Source of the DNA: Candidatus Blautia avicola
Lineage (GTDB): Bacteria > Bacillota > Clostridia > Lachnospirales > Lachnospiraceae
Direction of reading: 5' to 3'
Assembly (NCBI GenBank): GCA_019120515.1
Contig: DWUY01000090.1
Span: forward strand, 1 to 40,354
DNA length: 40,354 bases
Shown here: piece by piece, positions 25,534-35,626 of the stretch
How positions within the stretch are numbered: position 1 is the first letter of the stretch
How the letters are laid out: each line of letters begins with the position of its first letter
Translations under genes and position numbers: made by a program
Notes under the pieces: generated by a model
Seen by the model: the letters and a program-made list of their open reading frames with translations, nothing else
Databases searched by the model: none
What the model was told of the DNA's origin: nothing

Positions 25534-26918
25534 AAATGCCGCACTACCTCAAAGCGTTCCAGACGGATATCTTCCGCCTCCTCAGGAATACCTGCTTTCC
25601 TTTTTGCAATATCGATCTGCTGCCGGACCGTGTCCACGCCTTCCAGATTTGGAAGGAGCAGGCCTCTTTTATATCCTCTGGATACAATGACTCCATATCG
25701 CTTTACATCCAGTTCCTGTTCAGAAGAAATTTCTTCCGCTTCACTGAGAACATCTACACTGTATACAAGGCGATCCAGTTCTTCCGGCTGTACCGGCGGG
25801 AATCTGGGATCCCGGGCGGCAGCGCTGACAGCATTTTCCAGGATCTCTTTTCCAATACATTCCTGCACCGGGGAAATTGTGCCGATACACCCCCGGAGCT
25901 TTCCTTCCTCCTTCAGAGACACGAAAACCCCGGCCTTCCGGCGATACATTTCCTCTGGAAGATCTGTGGGAAGGGAAATCATCTCTCCTGTCCGTACATA
26001 GGTCTCTATGGTTTTACGGGCAAGGCCCGCATAGGCGTCCTCTCTTTTCCTTTTCTCCTTTGCCTGTTTCTTTATCTTTTCCTCATACTGTTTCAGAAAC
26101 TCTCTTAGCGGAGATGTTTCTTTCACCTCAAAAGTACACACTCCATATCCAACTCCAAAGGTTCCCTCATGGGAAAGTTTTTCCGCTTGTACTTCCAGGC
26201 CGTCCAGGGCTCCGGCCATGATCACAAAGGATCTGTGTCCGCATTCTGCCGCCTTTTCACAGAACTCTTCGGTGAAATCAAAGAGCTGTCCAAAGTCTCC
26301 CTGACCCATAACATCCATGATCCGCTGATCATATTCCGGTCCTTCTTTCTGGAAACCGTAAGGGCCCTCCGCTTTCAGCTTATGGGACAGATCTCCGCTG
26401 CCGATCACAGCGATCTTCCTGCCGCAGAGCCCGGCTGTTTTCTGAATACACTGGCCCAGGATATAATGGCTGGAAAAAGTCTGTCCGGAAAGACCGATCC
26501 GCACAACTTTATAATCTGTATAATAATGGTTCAAAAACCACAAAGGTATCATAGTCCCATGATCAAGCTGCGGGGCTCTCTCCCCCAGAGTTCCTGCCGG
26601 GATCTTTCTATCCTGGGCCTCCCGGGACAAAAGCTCCACAAACTCTGTATCATAGGAAACCTTGATCTTTACCTGGGGCGCGCCAAACTGTCCGAAATCT
26701 CCTTCCGCCTCTGTTCCCGGTGAAATATGAAAATAATCCATATACATTACCGAATGAGGAGACAAGACTACCACTGTATCCGGCTGCCAGGAAGCCAGTT
26801 TTCTGGCAGCACTGTGATAAGCGTCAATCGTTGTCTGTATTTCCCTTTCTCTGCCTCTTCCCACCTCCGGTATGATCAGCGGAGGATGGGGAACCATGAT
26901 CCCGCCTTTTACCGACAT
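25530..26918 (-). CDS. AmmeMemoRadiSam system fusion protein (LigB/Memo-like dioxygenase domain + AMMECR1 domain)
   Basis: N-term GGIMVPHPPLIIPEVGRG; C-term GVFVSLKEEGKLRGCIGTISPVQE and RDPRFPPVQPEELDRLVYSVDVLSE (AMMECR1). Confidence 0.92.
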   Translation of the reverse strand: MSVKGGIMVPHPPLIIPEVGRGREREIQTTIDAYHSAARKLASWQPDTVVVLSPHSVMYMDYFHISPGTEAEGDFGQFGAPQVKIKVSYDTEFVELLSREAQDRKIPAGTLGERAPQLDHGTMIPLWFLNHYYTDYKVVRIGLSGQTFSSHYILGQCIQKTAGLCGRKIAVIGSGDLSHKLKAEGPYGFQKEGPEYDQRIMDVMGQGDFGQLFDFTEEFCEKAAECGHRSFVIMAGALDGLEVQAEKLSHEGTFGVGYGVCTFEVKETSPLREFLKQYEEKIKKQAKEKRKREDAYAGLARKTIETYVRTGEMISLPTDLPEEMYRRKAGVFVSLKEEGKLRGCIGTISPVQECIGKEILENAVSAAARDPRFPPVQPEELDRLVYSVDVLSEAEEISSEQELDVKRYGVIVSRGYKRGLLLPNLEGVDTVRQQIDIAKRKAGIPEEAEDIRLERFEVVRHF

Positions 26919-26951
26919 AACGATCCCTCCTGTTCCTGAAAATATATTTCC

Positions 26952-27002
26952 GCAAGCAGCGGACCAAGGAGCATGCCTGTACGCGCATCGGCAGCTGCTT
27001 GC
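26952..27002. other. Stem-loop upstream of the amr pair
   Basis: GCAAGCAGC (26952-26960) / GCTGCTTGC (26994-27002). Confidence 0.5.
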
Positions 27003-27175
27003 TGGAATGTTATTGATTTGTGATTAAATTGTACACCCTGGCAGAATTTCTTTCCATACTCAACTCCATTTCTTTACAAAGGTAAAAAATTATGGCTATA
27101 TATTTATAGATTTGTTGAATAGAAGGTGTTTTCAGGAGCAGGATTTCATAAATGGGGCCCGGAGAGGAGGCTGCT

Positions 27176-27823
27176 ATGGCAAGAAACAAATACCCGGAAG
27201 TAACGGTAGAAAAAATCCTGGAAGTATCCCAGCGGCTGTTTCTGGAAAAAGGGTATGACAATACTACGATCCAGGATATCGTAGATGAGCTGGGGGGACT
27301 GACCAAAGGGGCTATCTACCATCATTTTAAATCTAAAGAAGAGATCATGGACGCCCTGAGTGAAAAAATGTTTACCAGCAACAACCCTTTTGAGGCAGTG
27401 AAAAAAAGAACGGATTTAAATGCCCTGGAAAAAATGCGGCTGGCGATCAAGCTGAACCAGGCAGATGAAAAGCAGGTAGAGTTGACCCGCCAGGCCATTC
27501 CTCTTCTGAAAAATCCAAAAGTACTGGCAAGCATGCTGGAATCTAATCGTAAATTTCTCTGCCCTTACTGGCAGGAACTGATCGAAGAAGGACAAAAAGA
27601 CGGCTCTATCCAGACTCAGTATCCCAAAGAATTAGCTGAATTTCTGATTCTTATGGATCTTTGGCTGCTTCCTACTGTCTTTCCCGCAGATGAAGAAGGG
27701 ATCCATAACCGGCACAAATTTATTTTTCAGCTCCTGGAAAAGCTCGGACTGCCCCTTTACGATCAGGAGATCGGCAGTCTGCTGGAATCTCTTCCTTATT
27801 TTTCCACCGATCAGGGAGACTGA
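27176..27823 (+). CDS. TetR/AcrR family transcriptional regulator
   Basis: VEKILEVSQRLFLEKGYDNTTIQDIVDELGGLTKGAIYHHFKSKEEIM. Confidence 0.93.
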   Translation: MARNKYPEVTVEKILEVSQRLFLEKGYDNTTIQDIVDELGGLTKGAIYHHFKSKEEIMDALSEKMFTSNNPFEAVKKRTDLNALEKMRLAIKLNQADEKQVELTRQAIPLLKNPKVLASMLESNRKFLCPYWQELIEEGQKDGSIQTQYPKELAEFLILMDLWLLPTVFPADEEGIHNRHKFIFQLLEKLGLPLYDQEIGSLLESLPYFSTDQGD

Positions 27824-27853
27824 CTGCCGCCCACTTCCACAATCTGCTATCCT

Positions 27854-27879
27854 AAAATTGCCTGAAACCAGGCAATTTT
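27854..27879 (+). terminator. Terminator downstream of tetR-type gene
   Basis: Perfect AAAATTGCCTG-AAAC-CAGGCAATTTT. Confidence 0.75.
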
Positions 27880-27936
27880 ATATTTCCCATATACATTCAT
27901 ACGGTTGGTATTAAAATAAAACGGAGGTATACACGC

Positions 27937-28379
27937 ATGTCAAAACCCACTCTTTCCATTACCGTGTCCGGTATTAAAAAGACATATGCAGACAGGCCGG
28001 TTCTGGAAAATCTGACTTTTACCGTGCCTAAAGGAAGTATCTACACCTTATTAGGATCCAATGGAGCGGGAAAAACTACCACGATCCGCATACTTACCAC
28101 CCAGATCCCGGCAGACAAAGGGGAAGTGGAGATTGAAGGATACTCGGTGTCAAAGAAGCTGCCGCTTCTTTGCTGAAAGACTATAAAACATCTTTTGTTC
28201 CGGAAGAATATAAGTTGACCGTTTTTACAGACGGAAAGGGAGATACTCTTGCGGGGATCTGTTCCATGCTATACCAGAATCACATAAAGATCCAAGATTT
28301 TACCCCGCTCACACCCAGGCTGGAAGATGTGTTCTTATCTATGATCGATGGAAAGGAGAAGGATCGAAATGAAGTCTGA
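27937..28379 (+). pseudogene. ABC transporter ATP-binding protein with large internal deletion and frameshift
   Basis: Frame 1 has Walker A LLGSNGAGKTTTIRILTTQ and stops at 28176; another frame resumes with ABC C-terminal region FTPLTPRLEDVFLSMIDGKEK; signature motif and Walker B absent. Confidence 0.85.
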
Positions 28380-29142
28380 AACTAAAAGATACCAGGATTC
28401 TCTCACCATGATGAAGCGCTGTCTGCTGCTGTCTAAGAGAAATCCTGATACCTTCCTGACAAGTATTATCATGCCATTCCTGATGATGGTGCTTTTTGTG
28501 TCTCTTTTCGGGAAACTGATACACCCGGAAAATATCAGCTATGTCAATTATATCATCCCCGGCGTACTGCTCCAGTGTTTCGGCCAATGTGCCTCTGTCA
28601 CTGCCGTTTCTGTAAACCGGGATATCACTGGAGGAATGATCAGCCGTTTCTCCACTCTCCCCATCAAAAGGATTTCTGTTCTGGGCGGTCATGTACTGGA
28701 ATCCACTGTGCGGAATTTTCTCACTGCCGCCGTAGTCCTGATTGCCGCAGTGTTCCTGGGATTCCGGCCCAGTGCAGGTCCCGGAAAATGGCTGTTGATC
28801 CTGGTACTGCTGCTTGAAGTGATCCTTACCTTTTCCTGGCTGTCTGTCTTTATAGGAGTCACTTCCAATAGCCCGGAAGGCGCCAGCAGCTTATTTACTC
28901 TGGTGATCGCCCTGCCCTATTTAAGCTCCGGATTTGTGCCTCTGGACGCCATGCCGGGACCTCTGGCGGCTTTTGCCCGGTATCAGCCTATGACACCTGT
29001 GATCGAGACCATGCGCAGCGCATTTCTGGGTATGCCCCTGGATATAGAAACTGCCATGATCTCCCTGCTCTGGTGCATAGGACTTACCGCTGTTTTCTGT
29101 TTCTGCTCTCTTATGTTTTTCCGGAAACGGATCAGCCAATAA
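28369..29142 (+). CDS. ABC-2 type transporter permease
   Basis: ABC-2 membrane protein: NPDTFLTSIIMPFLMMVLFVSLFG; SGFVPLDAMPGPLAAFARYQPMTPVIETMR. Confidence 0.92.
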   Translation: MKSETKRYQDSLTMMKRCLLLSKRNPDTFLTSIIMPFLMMVLFVSLFGKLIHPENISYVNYIIPGVLLQCFGQCASVTAVSVNRDITGGMISRFSTLPIKRISVLGGHVLESTVRNFLTAAVVLIAAVFLGFRPSAGPGKWLLILVLLLEVILTFSWLSVFIGVTSNSPEGASSLFTLVIALPYLSSGFVPLDAMPGPLAAFARYQPMTPVIETMRSAFLGMPLDIETAMISLLWCIGLTAVFCFCSLMFFRKRISQ

Positions 29143-29256
29143 TTGAGTTTCTGAAATCTTGGTAAAAAAACGGGGAGCTGAGGTATGGAAACATATCGCT
29201 TTCAACCCCCAGCTCCCTCTCTAAATATTGCAGAGAATTTTACAGGACATACTATC

Positions 29257-29883
29257 TTATTTCCCCCGCAGTTTTTTCTCTTCCAAAAGATCTTCCGGGT
29301 CGATCTCCCGGTCCTTATAATAATATTTCCTATCTCTTTCATTAATGCTTCGGATTACTTTGCAGGGATTCCCTGCTGCAACTGAATTTTCCGGCACATC
29401 ATGAAGAACCAGGCTTCCTGCGCCGATAATGCTGTTCTCTCCTATGGTGACTCCCGGACAGATGGTCACATTAGCGCCGATCCAGCAATTCTTTCCGATC
29501 TTCACCGGATCTGTATACATATATTCCCGAAGCTCTGGATTTACAGGATGTCCTACTGTGGCGATGGTCACGCCAGGTCCGAACATGACCTTTTCCCCGA
29601 TCTCAATGATCCCGTTATCGATAAAATTACAGTTCATATTTATATAGCAACCCTCTCCCAAGGTAATATGAGTTCCATAGCAGAAGTAAAAGGGCGGCTC
29701 GATCCAGGCTTTCGTTTCTTTTCCAAAGATTTCATTCATAAGCTCCGTCCGCTTTTCCGGTTCATCCGGAGCAGAATCATTAAATGCTTTCATACGTTTC
29801 TTAGCTGCCAGCCGCTCCTGGGGAAGGCCCTCACATTCATCTGTAAAAAGCTTTCCCTGGAGGATCCGCTCTCTCATAGTCAT
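29257..29883 (-). CDS. Sugar O-acetyltransferase (LbH hexapeptide family, maltose acetyltransferase-like)
   Basis: MTMRERILQGKLFTDECEGLPQERLAAKKRMKAFN; GKNCWIGANVTICPGVTIGENSIIGAGSLVLHDVPENSVAAGNPCKVIR. Confidence 0.94.
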   Translation of the reverse strand: MTMRERILQGKLFTDECEGLPQERLAAKKRMKAFNDSAPDEPEKRTELMNEIFGKETKAWIEPPFYFCYGTHITLGEGCYINMNCNFIDNGIIEIGEKVMFGPGVTIATVGHPVNPELREYMYTDPVKIGKNCWIGANVTICPGVTIGENSIIGAGSLVLHDVPENSVAAGNPCKVIRSINERDRKYYYKDREIDPEDLLEEKKLRGK

Positions 29884-31241
29884 GATTTTTCTCTCCCTTC
29901 TTCTCTTACAGTCAGATCCTTCAGCCATTTATATTTTCCATAATGGAGATAGACTGCAGGAAGTTTTACGATCTCATCAGAATTTACAATAAAATACACT
30001 GCCAGCACCGGCCACTTCAGCACAAATGCAGCCAGAAGGCCTGCCGGGACTGTAAAGCACCAGAGGGTCACTGCATCGCAGAGGAATCCGAATCTGGAAT
30101 CTCCTCCTGCACAGAAAATTCCTCCGATGGTAGTTCCATTTACATATTTTCCCACCATATACACAGCGCACATTACCAGCATCCACTTCAGATAACCTTC
30201 TGCCTGGGAAGACAGGTCCGTAACCTGAAGTACCAGAGGACTGATCAGCAACAGGAAGATTCCGGACAGGATACCGCTTACAACTGCAATATGGCACAGT
30301 TTTTTCCCGTAGACTTTCCCCATTTCCAGACGTCCGGCTCCCAGTTCATTGCCTACCATTATGCTTCCGCCGTTTCCGATCCCTGCCGCCAGACTGGCGA
30401 TGAGATTCTTTACAATATTGGCAATGGAGTTAGCCGCCACCGCATCGGTCCCCAAGTGTCCCATGATCACCGAATACATAGTAAAACCGCCGCCCCATAC
30501 CAGCTCATTTCCCAGAACCGGCAAAGTATAATGCCAGAAGTCTTTTTTCAGTCTCTGATCCGGCTTGCGTATGTAGAGGATACGGATCTTAACCCTTCCT
30601 TTTTTTCTCAATTCCCAGAATACCCAGAGAAGTTCCACTACTCTGGCAATAGCCGTAGCTGCAGCCGCCCCGGCGGTTTCCATTCTGGGGGCTCCGAAAA
30701 GGCCGTAGATCAGTACTGCATTGAGAAGGATGTTCAGCGCTGCCGCAGAGGAACTGATGATCATACTCATAGAGGCCAGATCACTGTTTTTCATAATACA
30801 CAGATAGATCTGGGAAATCCCGCAAAGAAGATAGGTCACCCCTACGATCTGCAGATACTGGATCCCATAGTGGATCAGTCCAGGATCAGAGGTAAAGATC
30901 CTCATAAGCAGTCCCGGCAGAAATGTGGCCCCGATGAAGAAGACCAAAGAAACAGACAAGGAGCTTCTCAGAACGATCCCCAGGATACGCTCTACAGAAT
31001 CTCTGTCTCCCTTGCCCCAGTACTGGGCAGCAAACATACTGGTGCCGATGATCATAGCCGCCAGAAACAGGTTATACACAAAAGTGATCTGACCTGCCAG
31101 GGATACTGCTGATAGGAGATCCTGGCCGATCACTCCCACCATCAGTGCATCCGATGCGCTGACCACTGCCAGTATAAACTGCTGAAAAGTAATGGGCAGC
31201 ACCAGAGAAGTCAGTTTTCTTCTGAATTCTTTTTTATCCAT
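29880..31241 (-). CDS. MATE family efflux transporter
   Basis: SDALMVGVIGQDLLSAVSLAGQITFVYNLF; AAQYWGKGD; 12-TM pattern; overlaps both neighbouring acetyltransferase genes. Confidence 0.93.
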   Translation of the reverse strand: MDKKEFRRKLTSLVLPITFQQFILAVVSASDALMVGVIGQDLLSAVSLAGQITFVYNLFLAAMIIGTSMFAAQYWGKGDRDSVERILGIVLRSSLSVSLVFFIGATFLPGLLMRIFTSDPGLIHYGIQYLQIVGVTYLLCGISQIYLCIMKNSDLASMSMIISSSAAALNILLNAVLIYGLFGAPRMETAGAAAATAIARVVELLWVFWELRKKGRVKIRILYIRKPDQRLKKDFWHYTLPVLGNELVWGGGFTMYSVIMGHLGTDAVAANSIANIVKNLIASLAAGIGNGGSIMVGNELGAGRLEMGKVYGKKLCHIAVVSGILSGIFLLLISPLVLQVTDLSSQAEGYLKWMLVMCAVYMVGKYVNGTTIGGIFCAGGDSRFGFLCDAVTLWCFTVPAGLLAAFVLKWPVLAVYFIVNSDEIVKLPAVYLHYGKYKWLKDLTVREEGREKS

Positions 31242-31854
31242 TGATCTTTTTCCAGATCTCTTCATCAAAGCGCTGCTTTTTGTAGTAATAAGGCCGGTCT
31301 TCCTCTGTGATCTCACGGATCACTTTACAGGGGTTCCCTGCGGCACATACATTGTCCGGGATATCCTTTGTCACTACACTACCCGCACCGATCACCGCAT
31401 TATTTCCAATCTTTACTCCCGGCAGGATCACGCAGCTTCCCCCGATCCATACATTATCTCCGATGGTAACAGGGATCCCGTATTCATAACCGGAATTCCG
31501 GCTGTCCGGGTGAATGGGATGTCCTGCGGTATAAATGGCTACGTTGGGTCCGAAAAGCACATTTTTCCCAATGGTGATCTTTCCTACATCCAGCATAATG
31601 CAGCCTGCATTGGCATAAAAATTTTCTCCCAGTGTGATATGCCTGCCGTATTCACAGTGAAAAGGGGGCTCAAAATACACGCTTTCCCCATGGACCATGC
31701 CTGTTTTGTTCAGGCATTCCATACCCTTTTCCGGCTCAAAAGGCATTACCTGGTTGTACTCTCTGATAAGCTTCTTTGTTACCATCTGCTCTGCCATAAC
31801 GCTTTCATCTGAAAAATAGGCCATTCCATGATCTCTCCGGTATCTATTATCCAT
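31234..31854 (-). CDS. Sugar O-acetyltransferase (LbH hexapeptide family)
   Basis: HITLGENFYANAGCIMLD; GDNVWIGGSCVILPGVKIGNNAVIGAGSVVTKDIPDNVCAAGNPCKVIREI. Confidence 0.94.
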   Translation of the reverse strand: MDNRYRRDHGMAYFSDESVMAEQMVTKKLIREYNQVMPFEPEKGMECLNKTGMVHGESVYFEPPFHCEYGRHITLGENFYANAGCIMLDVGKITIGKNVLFGPNVAIYTAGHPIHPDSRNSGYEYGIPVTIGDNVWIGGSCVILPGVKIGNNAVIGAGSVVTKDIPDNVCAAGNPCKVIREITEEDRPYYYKKQRFDEEIWKKING

Positions 31855-32047
31855 ATGTATTCTCCTTTTTCTTATTTTTCTGATTTTTCATCCGGCCGGA
31901 TTGGCACTCTTCCTGCTCCCGGCACTGGTGTTTTTACCGCCGGAAGCTTGACCAGCTCCATCACCTGAATTATAATTATAGGATTCAATTTTCAATATTT
32001 CTATCGTTTATCTGCGAAAAACCATAACAATCCTGCGAGGTGATCCT

Positions 32048-32941
32048 ATGCCTATCATTATGGAGTTAGATGAAAATTATTCAGAAAAAATCTGCTATGA
32101 TATTCCTTCGTATCCTGCCTATATCCGCAGGGGCCTTCTCTCCCAGTATCCCAATTACAGCGCCCCAAATCACTGGCATGATGATATAGAGCTGATCGCC
32201 GTGCTTTCCGGAGAAATGGAGTACAGCGTCAACGGAGAACTGCTGAAACTGAAAAAAGGACAGGGCCTTCTGGTAAATGCAGGACAGATGCATTTCGGCT
32301 TTTCCCATCAGAAAAAGGAATGCGACTTTATCTGCGTCCTCCTCCATCCTGTACTGTTGTGTCCTCTTCCATCTTATGAACGGGATTTCGTAAATCCGGT
32401 GATCCACAACAAAGGACTTCCCTATTTTCTTCTGAAACCGGAAATCCCCTGGGAAAAGGATATATACGACAAGATCCTCTACTTATACGATATCCGCAAA
32501 GAAAAAACAGCCCCCTTAAAGATCCTGGCCGCCTTTGCCCGGATCTGGGAACTGCTTTGTGAAAATATTTCCGCTGACAAAAATCCAGCAGAAAAAAAGA
32601 TACAGGAAAACCGAGATCTGCTCATCGTAAAAAATATGGCCCGGTTCATCCAGAAAAATTATATGGAAAAGATTTCTCTGGCAGATATCGCCGCTGCCGG
32701 GGCAGTGGGACAGAGTAAGTGCTGCAAGCTTTTTGCACGGTTCTTTTTCCAGAGTCCCACCATGTATCTGACCCAGCACCGGCTGACGAAAAGTATGGAA
32801 CTCCTTTTAAATACCGATCTTCCCATTATCGAAATCGCCCTTTCTACAGGTTTTAACAGTGCCAGTTACTATACAGAGACCTTCCGGAAATGGATGGGGA
32901 AAACTCCTACCCAATTAAGGAAAGCTAAAGCTTCTCCCTGA
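32048..32941 (+). CDS. AraC family transcriptional regulator (cupin + HTH)
   Basis: HWHDDIELIAVLSGEMEYSVNGE cupin; ISLADIAAAGAVGQSKCCKLFARFFFQSPTMYLTQHRL...IALSTGFNSASYYTETFRKWMGKTPTQLRK. Confidence 0.95.
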   Translation: MPIIMELDENYSEKICYDIPSYPAYIRRGLLSQYPNYSAPNHWHDDIELIAVLSGEMEYSVNGELLKLKKGQGLLVNAGQMHFGFSHQKKECDFICVLLHPVLLCPLPSYERDFVNPVIHNKGLPYFLLKPEIPWEKDIYDKILYLYDIRKEKTAPLKILAAFARIWELLCENISADKNPAEKKIQENRDLLIVKNMARFIQKNYMEKISLADIAAAGAVGQSKCCKLFARFFFQSPTMYLTQHRLTKSMELLLNTDLPIIEIALSTGFNSASYYTETFRKWMGKTPTQLRKAKASP

Positions 32942-32952
32942 TCTTACCCATT

Positions 32953-35613
32953 TTACTCCATGCGCAGCCGCTCCACTACCGTATATTTCTCCGACACCCG
33001 GCTGGTAAGGATGGGGATACCTGCCCCCAGCAGGGCGAACAGGGGAACCACCAGCAGGAAAGGCGTCAGATTCAACCGATAGGTAAAGAACCAGAACAAC
33101 CCTTCAACAGCCCTGAATGCCACCGGACCCAAAACAAGGGCCAGGATCAGAGCCAATCCCGCGGCTCCCAGAGCGTACAGCAGTCCTTCCCACATCAGCA
33201 TGGCCCTCAGCTGCCGTCCCGTCATACCCACAGCCTTAAGTACTGCCAGCTCACGCCGGCGGGCGATGATGCCGGTAAGGATCGCATTGAAAAAGTTCAA
33301 TACCCCCACCAGTCCCACAATAAAGCTGAGTACCCCTCCCAGCAACAGAAACATGGACCGCATACTCTCAAACTCCCCGGCATAGGTAGCCTTGCTCTCA
33401 TAATCCAGAGTCGGATCTACATTCTCCGTGTAGTCTGCCAGGAAAGTCTCCATGTCTCCATTGGCCTCCTCTGTAGTATCAAAGGCATAGTACATAATAG
33501 AATCTGTACCGGTGTCTTCCACAAAGGTCTGATCGTTGAGAATAAACTCATCATTGCCGTAATAACGGTAACTCAAAGCGGAAGGCACTATCACCAGAGC
33601 CGTTACCTTGTAGTCCACATCCCGGTATTTTGTAGGCCGTTCCACCCAGTTGGCTCCATTAGGGATATCATCCAGGGATGCCCAGACCTGGCCGGTATCC
33701 GGGTCGTAATATTGGGATTCCTCAACATAACGGATCGTCACAGTATCTCCCAGCCGGGCCCAGTGAGAGTCCATATCGGCGTCTCCATAGTCGTCCTCAC
33801 TGTATACGGCAGCAATCCCCCGGCTGTCCGGCTCATAGAGTGCAGACAGGTCTCCCTCCAATACAGTCAGGTGGTCCAGAGCAAAGGCGCTCATACCCGA
33901 AAGCTGTGCAGAAGCGGCAAGGTTTCCCGCTTCATTTCTGTCTGTCAGGCGGATCAGATTATCCAGCTGCTCCGGCGTGTAAAAATGACTGTTTAACTGC
34001 CGGAACCAGTCCTCAGAGATATACTCCAGCATGGGGGAGGTCTGGCCATACACCAGGCCGCTGTCCGTAATCCCGCCCTGGGCATTGATGTGATCTATGG
34101 CCGACTGAGGTACACTCATGTCCTCAGAAAAGTCCGCGGCGGAATTCTGGAACTTCTCCGCACTGGCAACGATAAAGTCGCTGGCAGTGAAGCTTGATAC
34201 ATACTTATCCATATCAAAGCCGCCGACAACATTTACCGTTACTGTAAGCAGCACGACTGCCAGGGACAGGGAAAGCACAGTCACAGCCGTTTTTCCCCTG
34301 CTGCGGCCCAGATTTGCCCAGGCCATAGTGAAAGGACTGACCTTTCGTGCTTTCCTGGCTCTGCCGTGGATTTTAGCGCTGCTTCCCTCGGTATAGCGCG
34401 CCGCCTCCACCGGAGAAACCCTGGCAGCCATCCGGCCGGGTTTGCGGCAGGAGATCCGTACGGTAAACAGGGCAAACAACGCCGCAATAACAAAAATCCA
34501 TGGGCTCACAGAAGTCACAGTTTCCACACCATTGAGCTGCTTTACGATCACCGGAGTCAGCTGTCCCCCGATAAGCCAGCCGATCATAAGACCTATGGGA
34601 ATGCCAACGGCAGAAAGGGTCAGCGCCTGAAAACGGATGATCTGCCTTAGCTGCCGGGGCGTGGTGCCGATAGTTTTCAGCAGCCCGTAAAACCGGATAT
34701 CTCCGGCCACGGAAATCTGAAATACATTGTAGATGATCAAGTAGCCGGTAAAAATGATCAGCAGAGCCACCACAGCGATGGCAGCCACTGCCATGGGATC
34801 TACATTCTCTGACAGGCGGGTGCCAGTATAGCCCCAGTTAACGCCGGTATCGATATAGTCGTCCCCCTGCCGCTCATTCTGAAAACCATGGTCAGCCAGA
34901 ATCTGATCCAGGTCTTTCTCAATGTGCCGTGAACCGCTTTTCAGCATCACATCCATGTTCCAGGTACCGGTCATACCATCGGCGGAGGCGTTGGGATCCA
35001 CACCGCATTCTGAAAGGATTTCGTCTACCCGGCTCTCGGGGATCAGGATATGGTTGGCCACAATGGCCTCGTCATACTCCCACCAGCCGCAGAGCGTAAA
35101 ACTTTGTGTAGTCTCCTGTCCGTCCACCTCAAAAGTAACGGTGAATTCTGCTCCCAGTTCCGGCTCTACCCCCAGTAATTCCAATACCCGGGTATCTGTG
35201 GCAGCCTCCCTGGTGCCTTCTTTAGGCAGACGGCCCTCCACCGGGTCGCAGTACATCCAATGAGCCTCGTTGGCATCGGCGTAGCTTATCTCCACATGAG
35301 ACTTGTTAAAGGATACATCCACAGGCATCCCGAGGAAGCGCCGCTTTCCCCACTGGTCAATAAGGGGATCATCCTTTAATTCCTCAAACTGCTGCTCTGT
35401 CAGGTCTTTGAATCCGCCGTGGGAGAAACCGCCTACCTGACGGAAATTGGACTGCTGCAAACCCTCGTTGATGGACAGGGCGATGGTAAACAAACTGGTG
35501 AACAGCACTGCCGTCAAAGCGATAGCCATGATGGCAATCAGATTCCGGGTGCGGCTGGCCTGTAAGCTTTTCCATGCCAGATGACGGATACATTGTCTAT
35601 TGGAGACTTTCAT
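32953..35613 (-). CDS. FtsX-family ABC transporter permease (large extracellular domain)
   Basis: RTRNLIAIMAIALTAVLFTSLFTIA N-terminus; two FtsX modules; LLGGVLSFIVGLVGVLNFFNAILTGIIARRRELAVLKAVGMTGRQL. Confidence 0.93.
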   Translation of the reverse strand: MKVSNRQCIRHLAWKSLQASRTRNLIAIMAIALTAVLFTSLFTIALSINEGLQQSNFRQVGGFSHGGFKDLTEQQFEELKDDPLIDQWGKRRFLGMPVDVSFNKSHVEISYADANEAHWMYCDPVEGRLPKEGTREAATDTRVLELLGVEPELGAEFTVTFEVDGQETTQSFTLCGWWEYDEAIVANHILIPESRVDEILSECGVDPNASADGMTGTWNMDVMLKSGSRHIEKDLDQILADHGFQNERQGDDYIDTGVNWGYTGTRLSENVDPMAVAAIAVVALLIIFTGYLIIYNVFQISVAGDIRFYGLLKTIGTTPRQLRQIIRFQALTLSAVGIPIGLMIGWLIGGQLTPVIVKQLNGVETVTSVSPWIFVIAALFALFTVRISCRKPGRMAARVSPVEAARYTEGSSAKIHGRARKARKVSPFTMAWANLGRSRGKTAVTVLSLSLAVVLLTVTVNVVGGFDMDKYVSSFTASDFIVASAEKFQNSAADFSEDMSVPQSAIDHINAQGGITDSGLVYGQTSPMLEYISEDWFRQLNSHFYTPEQLDNLIRLTDRNEAGNLAASAQLSGMSAFALDHLTVLEGDLSALYEPDSRGIAAVYSEDDYGDADMDSHWARLGDTVTIRYVEESQYYDPDTGQVWASLDDIPNGANWVERPTKYRDVDYKVTALVIVPSALSYRYYGNDEFILNDQTFVEDTGTDSIMYYAFDTTEEANGDMETFLADYTENVDPTLDYESKATYAGEFESMRSMFLLLGGVLSFIVGLVGVLNFFNAILTGIIARRRELAVLKAVGMTGRQLRAMLMWEGLLYALGAAGLALILALVLGPVAFRAVEGLFWFFTYRLNLTPFLLVVPLFALLGAGIPILTSRVSEKYTVVERLRME

Positions 35614-35626
35614 GACGGCCACCTCC

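Noticed and set aside
29943-31112. 389-aa plus-strand ORF, longest antisense ORF in the window
   Set aside because: Lies wholly opposite the MATE gene; rich in His/Gln/Ser/Cys as expected for a mirror frame, with no recognisable motif.
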